Shown here: piece by piece, positions 45,707-54,902 of the stretch
How the letters are laid out: each line of letters starts with the position of its first letter
Position numbering within the stretch: the stretch's first letter is position 1
Source of the DNA: Bog-793 sp963785415
GTDB lineage: Bacteria > Actinomycetota > Acidimicrobiia > Acidimicrobiales > Bog-793
Assembly (NCBI GenBank): GCA_963785415.1
Contig: CAWAVB010000001.1
Location: forward strand, 186,001 to 250,000
Direction: 5' to 3'
Length of the DNA stretch: 64,000 nt
Notes under the pieces: model-generated
The model's input: only the letters and a program-made list of their open reading frames with translations
Told to the model about the DNA's origin: nothing
The model's database searches: none
Program-made: the position numbers and the translations under genes

Positions 45707-46458
45707 GCGGCGGTGCGGTGAACGCCGTCCCGGAACGGCCGGTCGGCGGCGTTCTGTTCGATCTCGACGACACGCTCTACGAGCAGACCCAGTGGCTCGA
45801 CGGGGCATGGCGCGCCGTCGCCGGGGTCGGTGCGCCGGGGATCGACGAGTCCGCGCTGTTCGAGACGCTGCGGCTCGTCGCCGCGGAGGGTTCCGATCGC
45901 GGCGGGATCATCGACCGCGCCCTCGCCCGCCTCGGTCGTGCGGACGTCCCGGTGGCGCCTTTCGTCGAGGCTTTCCGGCGCTTCCGGCCATCGAAGCTGA
46001 CACCCTACCCGGGGGTCGACGAGTGCCTCGCCGCGCTGGCGGCTGTCGTTCCGCTCGGTCTCGTCACGGATGGGGATCCGGAGCTGCAGGCGAGCAAGCT
46101 CGACGCGCTGGGTCTTGCACATCGCTTCAGCGTCGTCGTCTACTCCGACGAACTCGGCGGGCGCGTCGCGCGTAAGCCGGCGGCCGCCCCGTTTGCCGCG
46201 GCGCTCACCGAGCTCGGCGTCGCCGCGCACGCGGCGGTCTACGTCGGTGACCGCCCCGACAAGGACGTGGCCGGTGCGATCGCGGCGGGCATGCGGGCGG
46301 TCCGGGTCCTGACGGGGGAGTACCGGGGGGCGCCGAACGATCCCGAGCCGTGGCTGACGGTCGGGGGCGTGGCCGAGCTTGCCGCGGCGCTCGGGCCGGT
46401 GCTGCAAATGGGGCCAGATTCGGCGGCGGGTTTAGACGTCGGCGAGCGCGAGCTTTGA
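45703..46458 (+). CDS. HAD-family hydrolase
   Basis: 251 residues. All four HAD motifs are visible: GVLFDLDDTLY, LVTDGD, RKPAAAPF and VGDRPDKDVAGA. A helical cap lies between motifs I and II. The protein should be a phosphatase, perhaps on a sugar phosphate given the neighbours. GTG start overlaps the epimerase stop; a GTG 5 codons later is possible. It ends the exosortase/ATP-grasp operon. Confidence 0.85.
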   Translation: MSGGAVNAVPERPVGGVLFDLDDTLYEQTQWLDGAWRAVAGVGAPGIDESALFETLRLVAAEGSDRGGIIDRALARLGRADVPVAPFVEAFRRFRPSKLTPYPGVDECLAALAAVVPLGLVTDGDPELQASKLDALGLAHRFSVVVYSDELGGRVARKPAAAPFAAALTELGVAAHAAVYVGDRPDKDVAGAIAAGMRAVRVLTGEYRGAPNDPEPWLTVGGVAELAAALGPVLQMGPDSAAGLDVGEREL

Positions 46459-46513
46459 CCGTATCGCGCCAGCTCCAGGCGTTCGATCCCGCACAAAATG
46501 ATCACTCCAAATG

Positions 46514-46530
46514 ACATGAATGAGTCATGT
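46514..46530 (+). promoter_or_regulatory. Inverted repeat upstream of the coiled-coil gene
   Basis: ACATGA-N5-TCATGT in an unusually AT-rich intergenic stretch, about 75 bases upstream of GTG 46604. It may be an operator or the 3' end of the previous operon. Confidence 0.35.
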
Positions 46531-46603
46531 TCACAGTCAGCGGATATGCGGCCACCTAGCGTGGGAAGGCGCAGTGAGCAGCATGAGGGTGTTGTATTAA
46601 AGA

Positions 46604-47350
46604 GTGAAGAGATTTAAGCTCCCAGGCGTGAGCGAACAGGAGGATTCTCTCATTGAGCAGCTGAGGTCCTTTGGTGTCTCAATCGAGGACCTCGAGGTGT
46701 TGACTGGAGAACCGCCGACGCCCGCGGTCGGCCGGGTGGTCGAGAGCGCGCCGCCGAACGAGCCGCCGGTCGTGGTCGACCCGCTCAGCGCGTTTCAGCC
46801 CCTCACCCCGGCGTCGCAGTTCGCACCCGAGCCGGCACCGGCGCCCGTCGCCGTGTCCGACGACGTGTCGTTGCGAGCCGACACGGAGGGCCTGCGTCAG
46901 CAGTCGGCGCTTTTCGACGCCAACCAATCGCGTGACCGGATACTCGCCGAGGCCAAGGATGCGGCCGCCGAGATTCGCGCGAACGCAGTGCGGCTCGTCT
47001 CGGCGAAGCTGCAGGCGGCCGAGGAAGAGATCATGGCGATGCGCGTCAAGGCGACCGACGAGGTCGCCGAGCTCCGCAAGGAGACCGGCAAAGCCCTGGC
47101 CGCGCGGTTGCACGAGGCGGGGGCGGAGGCGCTCGGGCTGCGCGAAGCGGCGCGGAACGAAACGAGGGCGTTCTGGGAAGCGGCCTACAGTGAATTCTCC
47201 GACGCCAGGGCGCGGATCGCCCTGCTGCACGAGCATATGGTGCAACTGCTCGGCAGCGTGAACGACGCGGTGGCGTCGGTGGAGGAGGCGGCGACGTCGA
47301 TCGCCGCGCTCTGCGAGAGCCATCTCGAGGGCACCAAACCGGGCGCATAG
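46604..47350 (+). CDS. Coiled-coil protein of unknown function
   Basis: 248 residues. A short N-terminal helix region (EDSLIEQLRSFGVS), a Pro-rich linker (about 38-85) and then a long coiled coil (about 95-240) rich in Ala, Glu and Arg. The pattern recalls DivIVA- or FlxA-like scaffolds, but there is no specific family match. No membrane segment. GTG start. It begins right after the exosortase operon with its own AT-rich upstream region. Confidence 0.65.
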   Translation: MKRFKLPGVSEQEDSLIEQLRSFGVSIEDLEVLTGEPPTPAVGRVVESAPPNEPPVVVDPLSAFQPLTPASQFAPEPAPAPVAVSDDVSLRADTEGLRQQSALFDANQSRDRILAEAKDAAAEIRANAVRLVSAKLQAAEEEIMAMRVKATDEVAELRKETGKALAARLHEAGAEALGLREAARNETRAFWEAAYSEFSDARARIALLHEHMVQLLGSVNDAVASVEEAATSIAALCESHLEGTKPGA

Positions 47351-47484
47351 GTCCCGGATCCGGGTCTTGCGCGGGTCGGCGTTGACGACTGGCCCATTTC
47401 GCCGTACGACTGGAGCGATAGTCGCGCCGCGCCGTTGACGGCCCTCGGCGCGGCGCCGATGATCGACCGGGAGGGGCGTCCGCC

Positions 47485-48837
47485 ATGGAGCAGGGGAAAG
47501 ACCGGGATACCGAGGCCCGCGTGCGCGCGCTCGACCGGGCGCACGTCTTCCACTCGTGGTCGGCCCAGAGTCGCATCGACCCGTTGCCGATCGCCGGCGC
47601 GGCGGGTTCATACGTCTGGGACTACGAGGGGCGGCGTTACCTTGATTTTTCGTCGCAGCTCGTCAACACGAACATCGGCCATCAGCACCCGAAGGTCGTC
47701 GCTGCCATCCGGGACCAGGCCGCCCGGCTGTGCACCGTCGGCCCGCAATACGCCTGCGAAGTGCGCGGCGAAGCGGCGCGGCTCATCGCGGAAATCGCCC
47801 CCGGTGATCTCGACAGGGTGTTCTTCACGAACGGGGGCGCCGAGGCGATCGAGAACGCGACGCGCCTCGCGCGCCTGCACACGGGACGCATCAAGGTCCT
47901 CGCGGCCTACCGCTCGTATCACGGCTCGACGACGACGGCCATCAACCTCACGGGCGACCCGCGTCGCTGGGAGAACGACTACGGCAGCGCCGGTGTCGTG
48001 CACTTCTTCGGGCCCTTCCTCTACCGCTCGCCGTTCCGCGCGACGAGCGCGGACGAGGAGTGCGCCCGGGCACTCGAGCACCTCGCGGCGGTGGTCGAGT
48101 TCGAGGGGCCACAGAACGTCGCGGCGATCGTGCTCGAGACGGTTCCCGGTACTGCCGGGATCATGGTGCCGCCTGCCGGCTACCTGGCTGGCGTGCGGGA
48201 AATCTGCGACCGACATGGGATCGTCTTCATTGCCGACGAGGTGATGTGCGGGTTCGGTCGGACGGGCGCGTGGCTCGCCCTCGACCATTGGGGCGTCGTG
48301 CCGGACCTCATTACGTTCGCCAAGGGCGTGAACTCCGGTTACGTCCCCCTCGGCGGGGTGATGATCTCGGAACGGATCGCGGCAACCTTTGCCCGCCGCG
48401 TCTACCCGGGTGGGCTCACGTACTCCGGGCACCCGCTCGCCTGCGCCGCGGCCGTCGCGGCGATACAGGCGATGCGCGAGGAACGGATCGTCGAGAACGC
48501 CGCGGCGATTGGCCAGGACGTGCTTGGACCCGGACTGCGAGGGCTCGCCGAACGGCACCCGTCGATCGGCGAGGTGCGCGGGCTCGGTGTCTTCTGGGCG
48601 TTGGAAATCGTGACGGACCGGGCGACGAAAGAACCCGCTGCCCCCTACGGGGGTACATCGCCCGCGATGAGCGAGCTCGCCGCGGCGTGCCTGCGAGGTG
48701 GGCTGCTGCCGTTCACCAACTACAACCGGTTACACGTCGTCCCGCCCTGCACGGTCAGTGCGGACGAGGCGAACGAGGGTCTGGCGATCCTCGACGAGGC
48801 TCTAGGAGCGGTCGACGCCTACTACGAGGGTCGTTAG
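47485..48837 (+). CDS. Class III PLP-dependent aminotransferase
   Basis: 450 residues, typical length. Features: YLDFSSQLVNTNIGHQHPKV, FFTNGGAEAIENATRLAR, FIADEVMCGFGRTG and the PLP lysine in TFAKGVNSGYVPLGG. The sequence fits omega-amino acid or taurine-type aminotransferases using pyruvate, but the donor cannot be set. GGGAGGGGC precedes the ATG. Agmatine/putrescine genes lie just downstream on the opposite strand, so a polyamine-derived amine donor is possible. Confidence 0.88.
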   Translation: MEQGKDRDTEARVRALDRAHVFHSWSAQSRIDPLPIAGAAGSYVWDYEGRRYLDFSSQLVNTNIGHQHPKVVAAIRDQAARLCTVGPQYACEVRGEAARLIAEIAPGDLDRVFFTNGGAEAIENATRLARLHTGRIKVLAAYRSYHGSTTTAINLTGDPRRWENDYGSAGVVHFFGPFLYRSPFRATSADEECARALEHLAAVVEFEGPQNVAAIVLETVPGTAGIMVPPAGYLAGVREICDRHGIVFIADEVMCGFGRTGAWLALDHWGVVPDLITFAKGVNSGYVPLGGVMISERIAATFARRVYPGGLTYSGHPLACAAAVAAIQAMREERIVENAAAIGQDVLGPGLRGLAERHPSIGEVRGLGVFWALEIVTDRATKEPAAPYGGTSPAMSELAAACLRGGLLPFTNYNRLHVVPPCTVSADEANEGLAILDEALGAVDAYYEGR

Positions 48838-48911
48838 GTGAGCCGATACGGGACAACGGCGGGCGAAGAACGGGCGATGGCTTTGAGCAACCTGAGACCG
48901 GGGAGGGCGCG

Positions 48912-49775
48912 ATGAGCTCGATGCGAGCAGATGCGACCGCGATGACCGAGTACGAGGCGAGACAGGTGGCCGCGGCGAACACGTCGGGCCGCACGCCGGT
49001 CGTGTTCATCCACGGGCTCTGGGTGCTGCCGCGCTGCTGGGAGCGGTGGGTCGCGGCCTGTGAGGAAGCTGGCTGCGTCGCGCTGACACCAGGTTGGCCG
49101 GGGGATCCGGAGACCGTGGCAGAAGCCCGTGAGCATCCCGAGGTCTTCGCGCGCAGAAGCGTCGCGCAGGTGGTCGCCCACCTCGAAGAGGTCGTCAGTC
49201 GGCTCAAGACGAAACCGGCCCTCGTCGGCCACTCGTTCGGGGGGCTGTTGACCCAGATCATCGCCGGTCATGGGAAAGCGGCGGTATCCGTCGCGATCAG
49301 TCCCGCCCCGTTCCGCGGCGTGCTGCGGATGCCGATCTCCCTGGTGCGTTCCGTGCTGCCGGTCCTCGTCAATCCGGCCAATCGCCATCGCGCGGTGTCG
49401 CTTAGCTACAAGCAGTACCGCTACGCGGTGACGAACGCGACGAACGACGAAGAGGCCGCGGTGCTCTACGAAACCTACGGCGTTCCGGCGGGAGGCAGGG
49501 CGCTCTTCCAGGCCGCGCTGGCCAATGTCAACCCCTGGACGCAGGTGAAGGTCGACACGAGGAATCCCGAACGCGGGCCATTGCTGATCATCTCCGGCGA
49601 GAGGGATCGTTTCATCCCGTGGTCGATCGCGCAGGCTTCGTGCAGGCGCCAGCGGCGCAACGGCGGAGTGACGGAGATCGTGGAGATCGCCGGTCGCGGC
49701 CACTCACTCCCGTTCGACGACGGTTGGCGAGAAGTCGCCGATGTCGCGTTCGGATTCATCCGTCGATTTGACTAG
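48912..49775 (+). CDS. Alpha/beta hydrolase
   Basis: 287 residues. VVFIHGLWVLPRCWERW and nucleophile GHSFGGLLTQI, with a C-terminal His in RGHSLPFDDGW, give a complete alpha/beta hydrolase. The substrate is unknown. GGGAGG sits upstream of ATG 48912. A decayed second copy lies at 54903-55343. Its stop codon and the stop of the convergent agmatine deiminase share the palindrome CTAG. Confidence 0.85.
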   Translation: MSSMRADATAMTEYEARQVAAANTSGRTPVVFIHGLWVLPRCWERWVAACEEAGCVALTPGWPGDPETVAEAREHPEVFARRSVAQVVAHLEEVVSRLKTKPALVGHSFGGLLTQIIAGHGKAAVSVAISPAPFRGVLRMPISLVRSVLPVLVNPANRHRAVSLSYKQYRYAVTNATNDEEAAVLYETYGVPAGGRALFQAALANVNPWTQVKVDTRNPERGPLLIISGERDRFIPWSIAQASCRRQRRNGGVTEIVEIAGRGHSLPFDDGWREVADVAFGFIRRFD

Positions 49776-50944
49776 TTGATACCAACGGAGCCAGCCGGCT
49801 GTTGTTGGGTGATGCAGTGCACACCGCCCCCGCCGAGCACGATCTCGCGACCTGGCACGGTCACCACCCTGCGGCCCGGGAAGATGGCCTCGAGGCGGGC
49901 CCTGGCTTCGGCGTCGTTGGGGTCGTCGAAGGTCGGCATGATCACGCCGCCGTTGACGATCAGGAAGTTGAGGTAGGAGGCGGCGGTCTCATCGCCGGCC
50001 CGACGTGGGGTCGAGCCGCCGACATAGTCGACGCCCGAGGCTTCCTCCTCGGTGCGCACAGTGCTTGCCGGCATCGGCAGCGTCTCGACGCGCAAGCGCC
50101 GTCCTCTCGCGTCAGTGGCGTCCTGCAGCACCCGCAAGTTGTCCTCCAGCAGCGCGTAACGCCAGTCATCCCTGTCCTCGGTGATGCCGGCGAGCACGAC
50201 GCCGGGAGCGACGAAGCACGCGACATCGTCGACATGACCGTTGGTCTCGCGAGGATCTATGCCGCGAGCCAGCCAGATGATCTTGTCGACGCCCAGGTAG
50301 TCGCGCAGATGCGCCTCGATGTCTTCGCGTGAGAGCTGAGGGTTGCGCCCGGGAGAAAGCAGGCACTCCTCGGTGGTTATGACCGTGCCCTCCCCGTCGA
50401 CGTGGATGGAGCCACCCTCCAGTACGAGCGGTGCGCGATACCGGCCGACTCGCTCGAGCTCGGCGATCTTGCACGGCACCATCTGATCGTCGTCCCAGGG
50501 GAAGTATAGGCCGTCATAGAGACCACCCCAGGCGTTGAATTCCCAGTCGACAAGGCGAACCTCGTTCTCGTCGTTGACGACAAACGTTGGTCCGCAGTCT
50601 CTGATCCAGGCGTCGTTGCTGGAGAGCTCGACGACCCGGACTCCCTCCGGAAGCATGCTGCGCGCGTTCTCCAACTGGTCGTGGTTTACCCCCACCGTCA
50701 CGGGCTCGAACTCCCACATCGCGCTTGCGACCTGCACCCAGGCTCGTTGTGCGGGTTTGGCGCCTAGACGCCAGTTGTCGGGGCGTTGCGGCCACAGCAT
50801 CCATGTCTTGGCGTGCGGCTCGTACTCGCCCGGCATCCGAAAGCCGTCCGCACGTGGTGTGCTCGCAATCGGCTTTGCGGGGGCGTCATCCGTCGCCGGT
50901 TGTGCTTTCTGACGAACGGGATCAAGGTCAGGGGAGGAGGGCAT
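49772..50944 (-). CDS. Agmatine deiminase
   Basis: 390 residues. The family signatures are intact: WPQRPDNWR, NDAWIRDCGPTFVV, EGGSIHVDGEG and the catalytic Cys (about 377) in GGGGVHCITQQQP. It hydrolyses agmatine to N-carbamoylputrescine and ammonia. ATG 50944 is inside the end of the carbamoyltransferase gene (17-base overlap); a TTG at 50986 is an alternative. The gene pair suggests the agmatine-deiminase route to putrescine and carbamoyl phosphate. Confidence 0.93.
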   Translation of the reverse strand: MPSSPDLDPVRQKAQPATDDAPAKPIASTPRADGFRMPGEYEPHAKTWMLWPQRPDNWRLGAKPAQRAWVQVASAMWEFEPVTVGVNHDQLENARSMLPEGVRVVELSSNDAWIRDCGPTFVVNDENEVRLVDWEFNAWGGLYDGLYFPWDDDQMVPCKIAELERVGRYRAPLVLEGGSIHVDGEGTVITTEECLLSPGRNPQLSREDIEAHLRDYLGVDKIIWLARGIDPRETNGHVDDVACFVAPGVVLAGITEDRDDWRYALLEDNLRVLQDATDARGRRLRVETLPMPASTVRTEEEASGVDYVGGSTPRRAGDETAASYLNFLIVNGGVIMPTFDDPNDAEARARLEAIFPGRRVVTVPGREIVLGGGGVHCITQQQPAGSVGIN

Positions 50945-52022
50945 GAGCGACGTCGTGTAGCTCGGGGTCTGCTGGCAGATCGTCAAGACCGATGAGAGCG
51001 AGCATCAGGGCCTTCTGGAAGTGCAAGCGGTTCTGCGCCTGGGGAAAGATGATCGACGCCGGGGAGTCAGCGACCTCGTCCGTCACTTCCTCGCCGCGCA
51101 TCGCCGGTAAGCAGTGCATGAACTTCGCCCCGGGCTTGGTGTGACTCCACAGTTCGCTGTTTACCTGGAACGGGCGGAAGGCGGTCACGCGATCCGCGTA
51201 TTCGGCCTCCTGCCCCGTCCACCACCAACAGTCGGTGTAAATGAAGTCGGCACCGTCGATCGCTTCAAGGGGGTCGTTCGTGAGCAGGAAGGAGCCGCCG
51301 TTGCGCGCGGCGAGAAGTTCGGCGTTCTGCCTCAGTTCAGGTCTGATCTCGTAGCCCGGCGCATTTCCGACGCGCACGTTCAGCCCGAGCTTGGTTAGCG
51401 TCGTCGAGAGTGAGTTGCAGGGGTGAGCCGCGTCACCCACGTACGCGAAGGTGACTCCTTCTAACCTGCCGGCGTACTCGAGAATGGTGAGCGCGTCACT
51501 CATCGCCTGGCAGGGATGCCGGTCGTGATCCATGGCGTTGATGACTGGCACGGAAGACGAAGCAGCGAGCTCGTTCACGGTCTCGTTCGTCTTCGCGCGA
51601 ATGACGATTGCTGAGTTGTACTGGGAAAGTGTTCGCGCGGTATCAGCGACACTCTCCCGTCCGGGAAAGTGGATCTCGGCGGGACGGAGGTAGAGCGCGT
51701 TGCCGCCAAGCTCGGCAAAGCCGTTCTCGAAACTCACTCGTGTGCGCGTCGAGGCAGTTTCGAAGATCATCGCCAGATGTTCGCCCTGCAAGAACGGGGT
51801 CAGTCGACGTCGCTTCCGCCTTGCCTTGATGGCAATCGCCAGCTTGAGCAACCGTTCGAGATCCTCCCGCTCGTAGTCCAGGTCTGTCAGGAAGTGTCGG
51901 CCTCGGATTTCCCGCAAGCTGGGGAGCTGCTGTTCCAATGTCTCTGGTCCTCCAGTTCGTTTCGGGAACCTGCTCGCGCGAGCCTCCGTATTAACAGAAT
52001 CCTCGAGCGGGCGTTGTGGCAC
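50928..52022 (-). CDS. Putrescine or ornithine carbamoyltransferase
   Basis: 364 residues. Carbamoyl-phosphate binding ASTRTRVSFENG, HPCQAMSD and MHCLPAMRGEEVTDEV are conserved. The family covers ornithine, putrescine and related carbamoyltransferases. The overlap with agmatine deiminase favours putrescine carbamoyltransferase, which cleaves N-carbamoylputrescine to putrescine and carbamoyl phosphate; this is inference from context. The start GTG 52022 gives a 30-residue head before the core, and a later TTG is possible. Confidence 0.82.
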   Translation of the reverse strand: MPQRPLEDSVNTEARASRFPKRTGGPETLEQQLPSLREIRGRHFLTDLDYEREDLERLLKLAIAIKARRKRRRLTPFLQGEHLAMIFETASTRTRVSFENGFAELGGNALYLRPAEIHFPGRESVADTARTLSQYNSAIVIRAKTNETVNELAASSSVPVINAMDHDRHPCQAMSDALTILEYAGRLEGVTFAYVGDAAHPCNSLSTTLTKLGLNVRVGNAPGYEIRPELRQNAELLAARNGGSFLLTNDPLEAIDGADFIYTDCWWWTGQEAEYADRVTAFRPFQVNSELWSHTKPGAKFMHCLPAMRGEEVTDEVADSPASIIFPQAQNRLHFQKALMLALIGLDDLPADPELHDVAHALLP

Positions 52023-52160
52023 AGCTCGCCTGGTTGCCGGAGCAAGGCTGGATTGCTTGCACTACCGGTGCGTCCGCAACTGGTCAACGCAGAGTCGGGG
52101 GCTCCCTTGAGCGGTATGGGACGCTCCCCAGTTGTCAGGTACGGTTGGCCAACTTGACGA

Positions 52161-52553
52161 TCACGACACCGGTCGATGTGACTTGCGAGTAGCCGGACCG
52201 TTAAGGAACTCGACGAGCACCGCAGCTCCGCTTATCTTGAGCTCTTTGGTAGCGGTAACCAAGGTCAACCGATGACGTGTCGCTAGCTCCCCGAGGTGTT
52301 TGACAGCTGCGGCACTTTCCCCACCTCGCAGTTCAGCCCGGTATCGATGCCTGAATTCGTCGAAGCGTTCGGGATCATGGCCATACCACTTGCGAAGAGA
52401 TGTCGACGGTGCTGCCTCCTTGCACCACTCGTCAAGGTGAGCCCTCTCCTTTGCGATACCGCGTGGCCAGAGACGATCGACGAGGACTCGGTAGCCGTCG
52501 TATCGACCAGTGCTCTCGTAGATCCTCCTCACATTGACAGCTCGATCGACCAA
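52161..52553 (-). CDS. DUF488 family protein
   Basis: 130 residues, full length. The conserved DUF488 start RVLVDRLWPRGIAKE and ending LTLVTATKEL are seen; this family has no known reaction. The TTG start is well supported by AGGAGG 7 bases upstream. It stands alone, upstream of the carbamoyltransferase on the same strand, separated by 138 bases. Confidence 0.85.
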   Translation of the reverse strand: MVDRAVNVRRIYESTGRYDGYRVLVDRLWPRGIAKERAHLDEWCKEAAPSTSLRKWYGHDPERFDEFRHRYRAELRGGESAAAVKHLGELATRHRLTLVTATKELKISGAAVLVEFLNGPATRKSHRPVS

Positions 52554-52959
52554 GGTCTACCTCCTATGGTTGTTGCTTGAGTCGAAAGTCGATGGCCTCG
52601 GGCGGTCTTGCCCCCTTTGGGCAAAGTCGGTGTAGTCCATGGCGAGTTCGTGCTGCCGGCGTCAACGCAATGACGCTGAATAACGACTGGCCCACCACTC
52701 GACGTTCGAGCATTTCATCGTGCGCGAGCGATTGATCGCGCAGAACCGAGACGTTCGGTGGATTCCAGCCAGGTTCCGCCATTGTTCGCATCCGTTCCCC
52801 CGCACAGCCGTGGATGCTCCAGAACACAGGCCTTTATGGTCAGCTTGACCCGAGTAGATCAAGGAGGAAGATCCGGCCTTCGCAGCCCAGCGTTTCCAAG
52901 AACTCCTTCCAGTGTCCGTGGTGCAGCTGACGCCTGAACCGGCGTCTCCCGTCGCCGGT
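52554..52959. other. Intergenic region, nothing supported
   Basis: 406 bases between two minus-strand genes. It contains an open frame at 52564-52827 with no recognisable domain or ribosome binding site, which I do not accept. No repeats were noticed. Confidence 0.4.
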
Positions 52960-53268
52960 CTAGAGCAGCGTCAGCAGCATCAAGGTGGCTTCATCTGCGA
53001 TCAGAGAATGTGGCGTGTGCGGCGCCATGCGAAGCCAGAAACCCGGTCCGGCATCGTAGACTTCGCTGTCTGCCGTAAAGCGGAGGCGTCCCGACAACAC
53101 CTCGACGACGGCCGTCTTGCCTGCTTCGTGTTCGCTGAGTCCCTCGCCAGCATCGAAACCGAACATCGTGACGTCGAGTTGTTCGTCGCGATAGAGCACT
53201 TTCGAAACGACCATTTTTGGTTGGACCTTGACCTCGTCAGTCAGACTTGACACCACGACGTGAGTCAC
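52960..53268 (-). CDS. Cupin-domain protein
   Basis: 102 residues, a single cupin barrel. The motif pair is partly visible: GEGLSEHEAGKTAVVEVLSG and FWLRMAPHTPHSLIA. Such small cupins bind a metal or sugar ligand; no activity can be inferred. The GTG at 53268 has CGGAGG 7 bases upstream, preferred over a longer frame starting at 53343. Confidence 0.75.
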   Translation of the reverse strand: MTHVVVSSLTDEVKVQPKMVVSKVLYRDEQLDVTMFGFDAGEGLSEHEAGKTAVVEVLSGRLRFTADSEVYDAGPGFWLRMAPHTPHSLIADEATLMLLTLL

Positions 53269-53813
53269 CCAGGTTCCTCCGTCTTCTTGAGGCGAAGCCA
53301 ATGCGTAGACCTTGTTGCCCCGGTTTCCGGGGAGGCAAGCCAACTTCGCACCGCAGGCTGAACTCGTCCAAGGCGCGGACTGCTTAGCACCAGGCCTAAC
53401 ACCAGTGGGGCAGGTTTGATTCCGGTCGCCGACTGTCTGGTTTCAGGGGCGCCTTTGCGGAGCTCGCTTCCCATGCCCAGGCTGTCGTCGTCGGGGAAGT
53501 GCTGACGACGATCGCGGAACTATTGGACGGACCAAGTCGATAGGAGGTGCTGGCCGTTCGAAGGACTTCGTCACCGCTCGCAGGCATTGGGACTCACCGC
53601 TCCGGGGAACGGGGCACACCGGGCTTCAGTTCGATTACCGGGGACCGGTGGGGAGTCCGTATGAGTGTGCTGGCGCATGAAGTCCATGATCATGCCAATC
53701 GCATCACGGCTCTTCGACTACTTCGGGTCGGTCCGGTTGCTGCATATCCATACGGTTAACCTGAGGGCAACCCACGGTCAGGGATTAGCACTGCTCCTTC
53801 AGAGGAGGCGCCG
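53269..53813. other. Intergenic region with an unconvincing coding trace
   Basis: 545 bases between the divergent cupin and dehydrogenase genes. A plus-strand frame around 53400-53540 ends in AVVVGEVLTTIAELLDGPS and might be the tail of a lost gene, but has no start or family. The rest should contain the two promoters; nothing else is visible. Confidence 0.4.
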
Positions 53814-54833
53814 ATGACCGGTCGACCCACGTTGGTCATGTACGAGGCGGAAGCATGGCAGGAGGGGCCATTGTGCAAAGCCCTGCCGGATGTGCCATTC
53901 CGCCCCGTCGACGGCCCGTTGAGCGAGGCGACCGTCGATCAGGTGGGTGAGGCCCCCGTCGTCTCGGTGTTCATACGCTCACGGGTGACCCGTGCCGTCA
54001 TTGAGCACATGCCGAGCGTGGGGCTGATCGCCACCCGGTCGACAGGGTTCGACCACATCGACCTGGCCGCATGCGCAGAGTCCGGCATTACCGTGTGCAA
54101 CGTGCCCTCCTACGGGGAGAACACGGTCGCCGAGCACACCTTTAGCCTCATCCTGGCGCTTTCCCGCAGACTCGCTGTCGCCATGCGGCGCACCGCCTAC
54201 GGGGACTTCTCGCTTTCCGGTCTGATGGGCTTCGACCTGCGGGAGAAGACGCTCGGGGTGGTCGGGGCGGGCAACATCGGCCTGCACGTGGTCCGGATCG
54301 GGCGAGCGTTTGGCATGGAGGTGCTCGCCTACGACACTCGACCCCAGGCCCTGCTCGCCGAGGTGCTCGGGTTTCACTACGCCTCGCTCGACGAGCTCCT
54401 GTCCCGTTCTGACGTGATCAGCCTCCACGTGCCCTACCGACCCGAGACTCACCATCTCTTGGACCAGGAGCGCTTCAAGATGTTGAAGCCGGGAGCCCTC
54501 ATCGTCAACACCGCCCGAGGTGCCCTGGTCGACACCGTGGCCCTCCTTGAAGCCCTGGAAACAGGCCAGGTCGGAGGTGCCGCCCTCGACGTGATCGAAG
54601 GCGAAGAGCAGCTCATGGAGGAGCCTCAGATGTTCCACCTGCCCGAAACGGAGGAGCAGCTGCGCCAGCTCCTCACGGGCCATGTGCTGGCCAGGCACGA
54701 CAACGTCATCATCACGCCGCACATGGCCTGGTACAGCAAAGAGGCCCTGGAGCGGATCCTGGACACCACCTGCTCGAACATCCGAGGCTTCCTGGACGGG
54801 GCTCCTGCCAATGTGATAGGCGCCAGGAGCTGA
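53814..54833 (+). CDS. D-2-hydroxyacid dehydrogenase (D-lactate dehydrogenase-like)
   Basis: 339 residues. The NAD-binding GVVGAGNIGLHVV, catalytic Arg235 in NTARGALVD, Glu262/264 in DVIEGEEQ and His303 in ITPHMAWYS fit the D-lactate dehydrogenase branch. The N-terminal catalytic domain has RSTGFDHIDLAA. It would reduce a 2-oxo acid with NADH. AGGAGG upstream supports ATG 53814. An alpha/beta-hydrolase remnant follows. Confidence 0.9.
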   Translation: MTGRPTLVMYEAEAWQEGPLCKALPDVPFRPVDGPLSEATVDQVGEAPVVSVFIRSRVTRAVIEHMPSVGLIATRSTGFDHIDLAACAESGITVCNVPSYGENTVAEHTFSLILALSRRLAVAMRRTAYGDFSLSGLMGFDLREKTLGVVGAGNIGLHVVRIGRAFGMEVLAYDTRPQALLAEVLGFHYASLDELLSRSDVISLHVPYRPETHHLLDQERFKMLKPGALIVNTARGALVDTVALLEALETGQVGGAALDVIEGEEQLMEEPQMFHLPETEEQLRQLLTGHVLARHDNVIITPHMAWYSKEALERILDTTCSNIRGFLDGAPANVIGARS

Positions 54834-54902
54834 GCCTGGCCAGTTTGCGGCCATGGGATAGCGAGAGGAGCGTGGCGACCAGGGCGCCTCGGAAGTCAGG
54901 CG

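Noticed and set aside
52564..52827. Minus-strand open frame between DUF488 and cupin
   Set aside because: No domain, poor ribosome binding site, and overlapping alternative frames of the same length.
53400..53540. Plus-strand frame ending in AVVVGEVLTTIAELLDGPS
   Set aside because: No start codon, no family and no conserved context; noted in the intergenic entry only.
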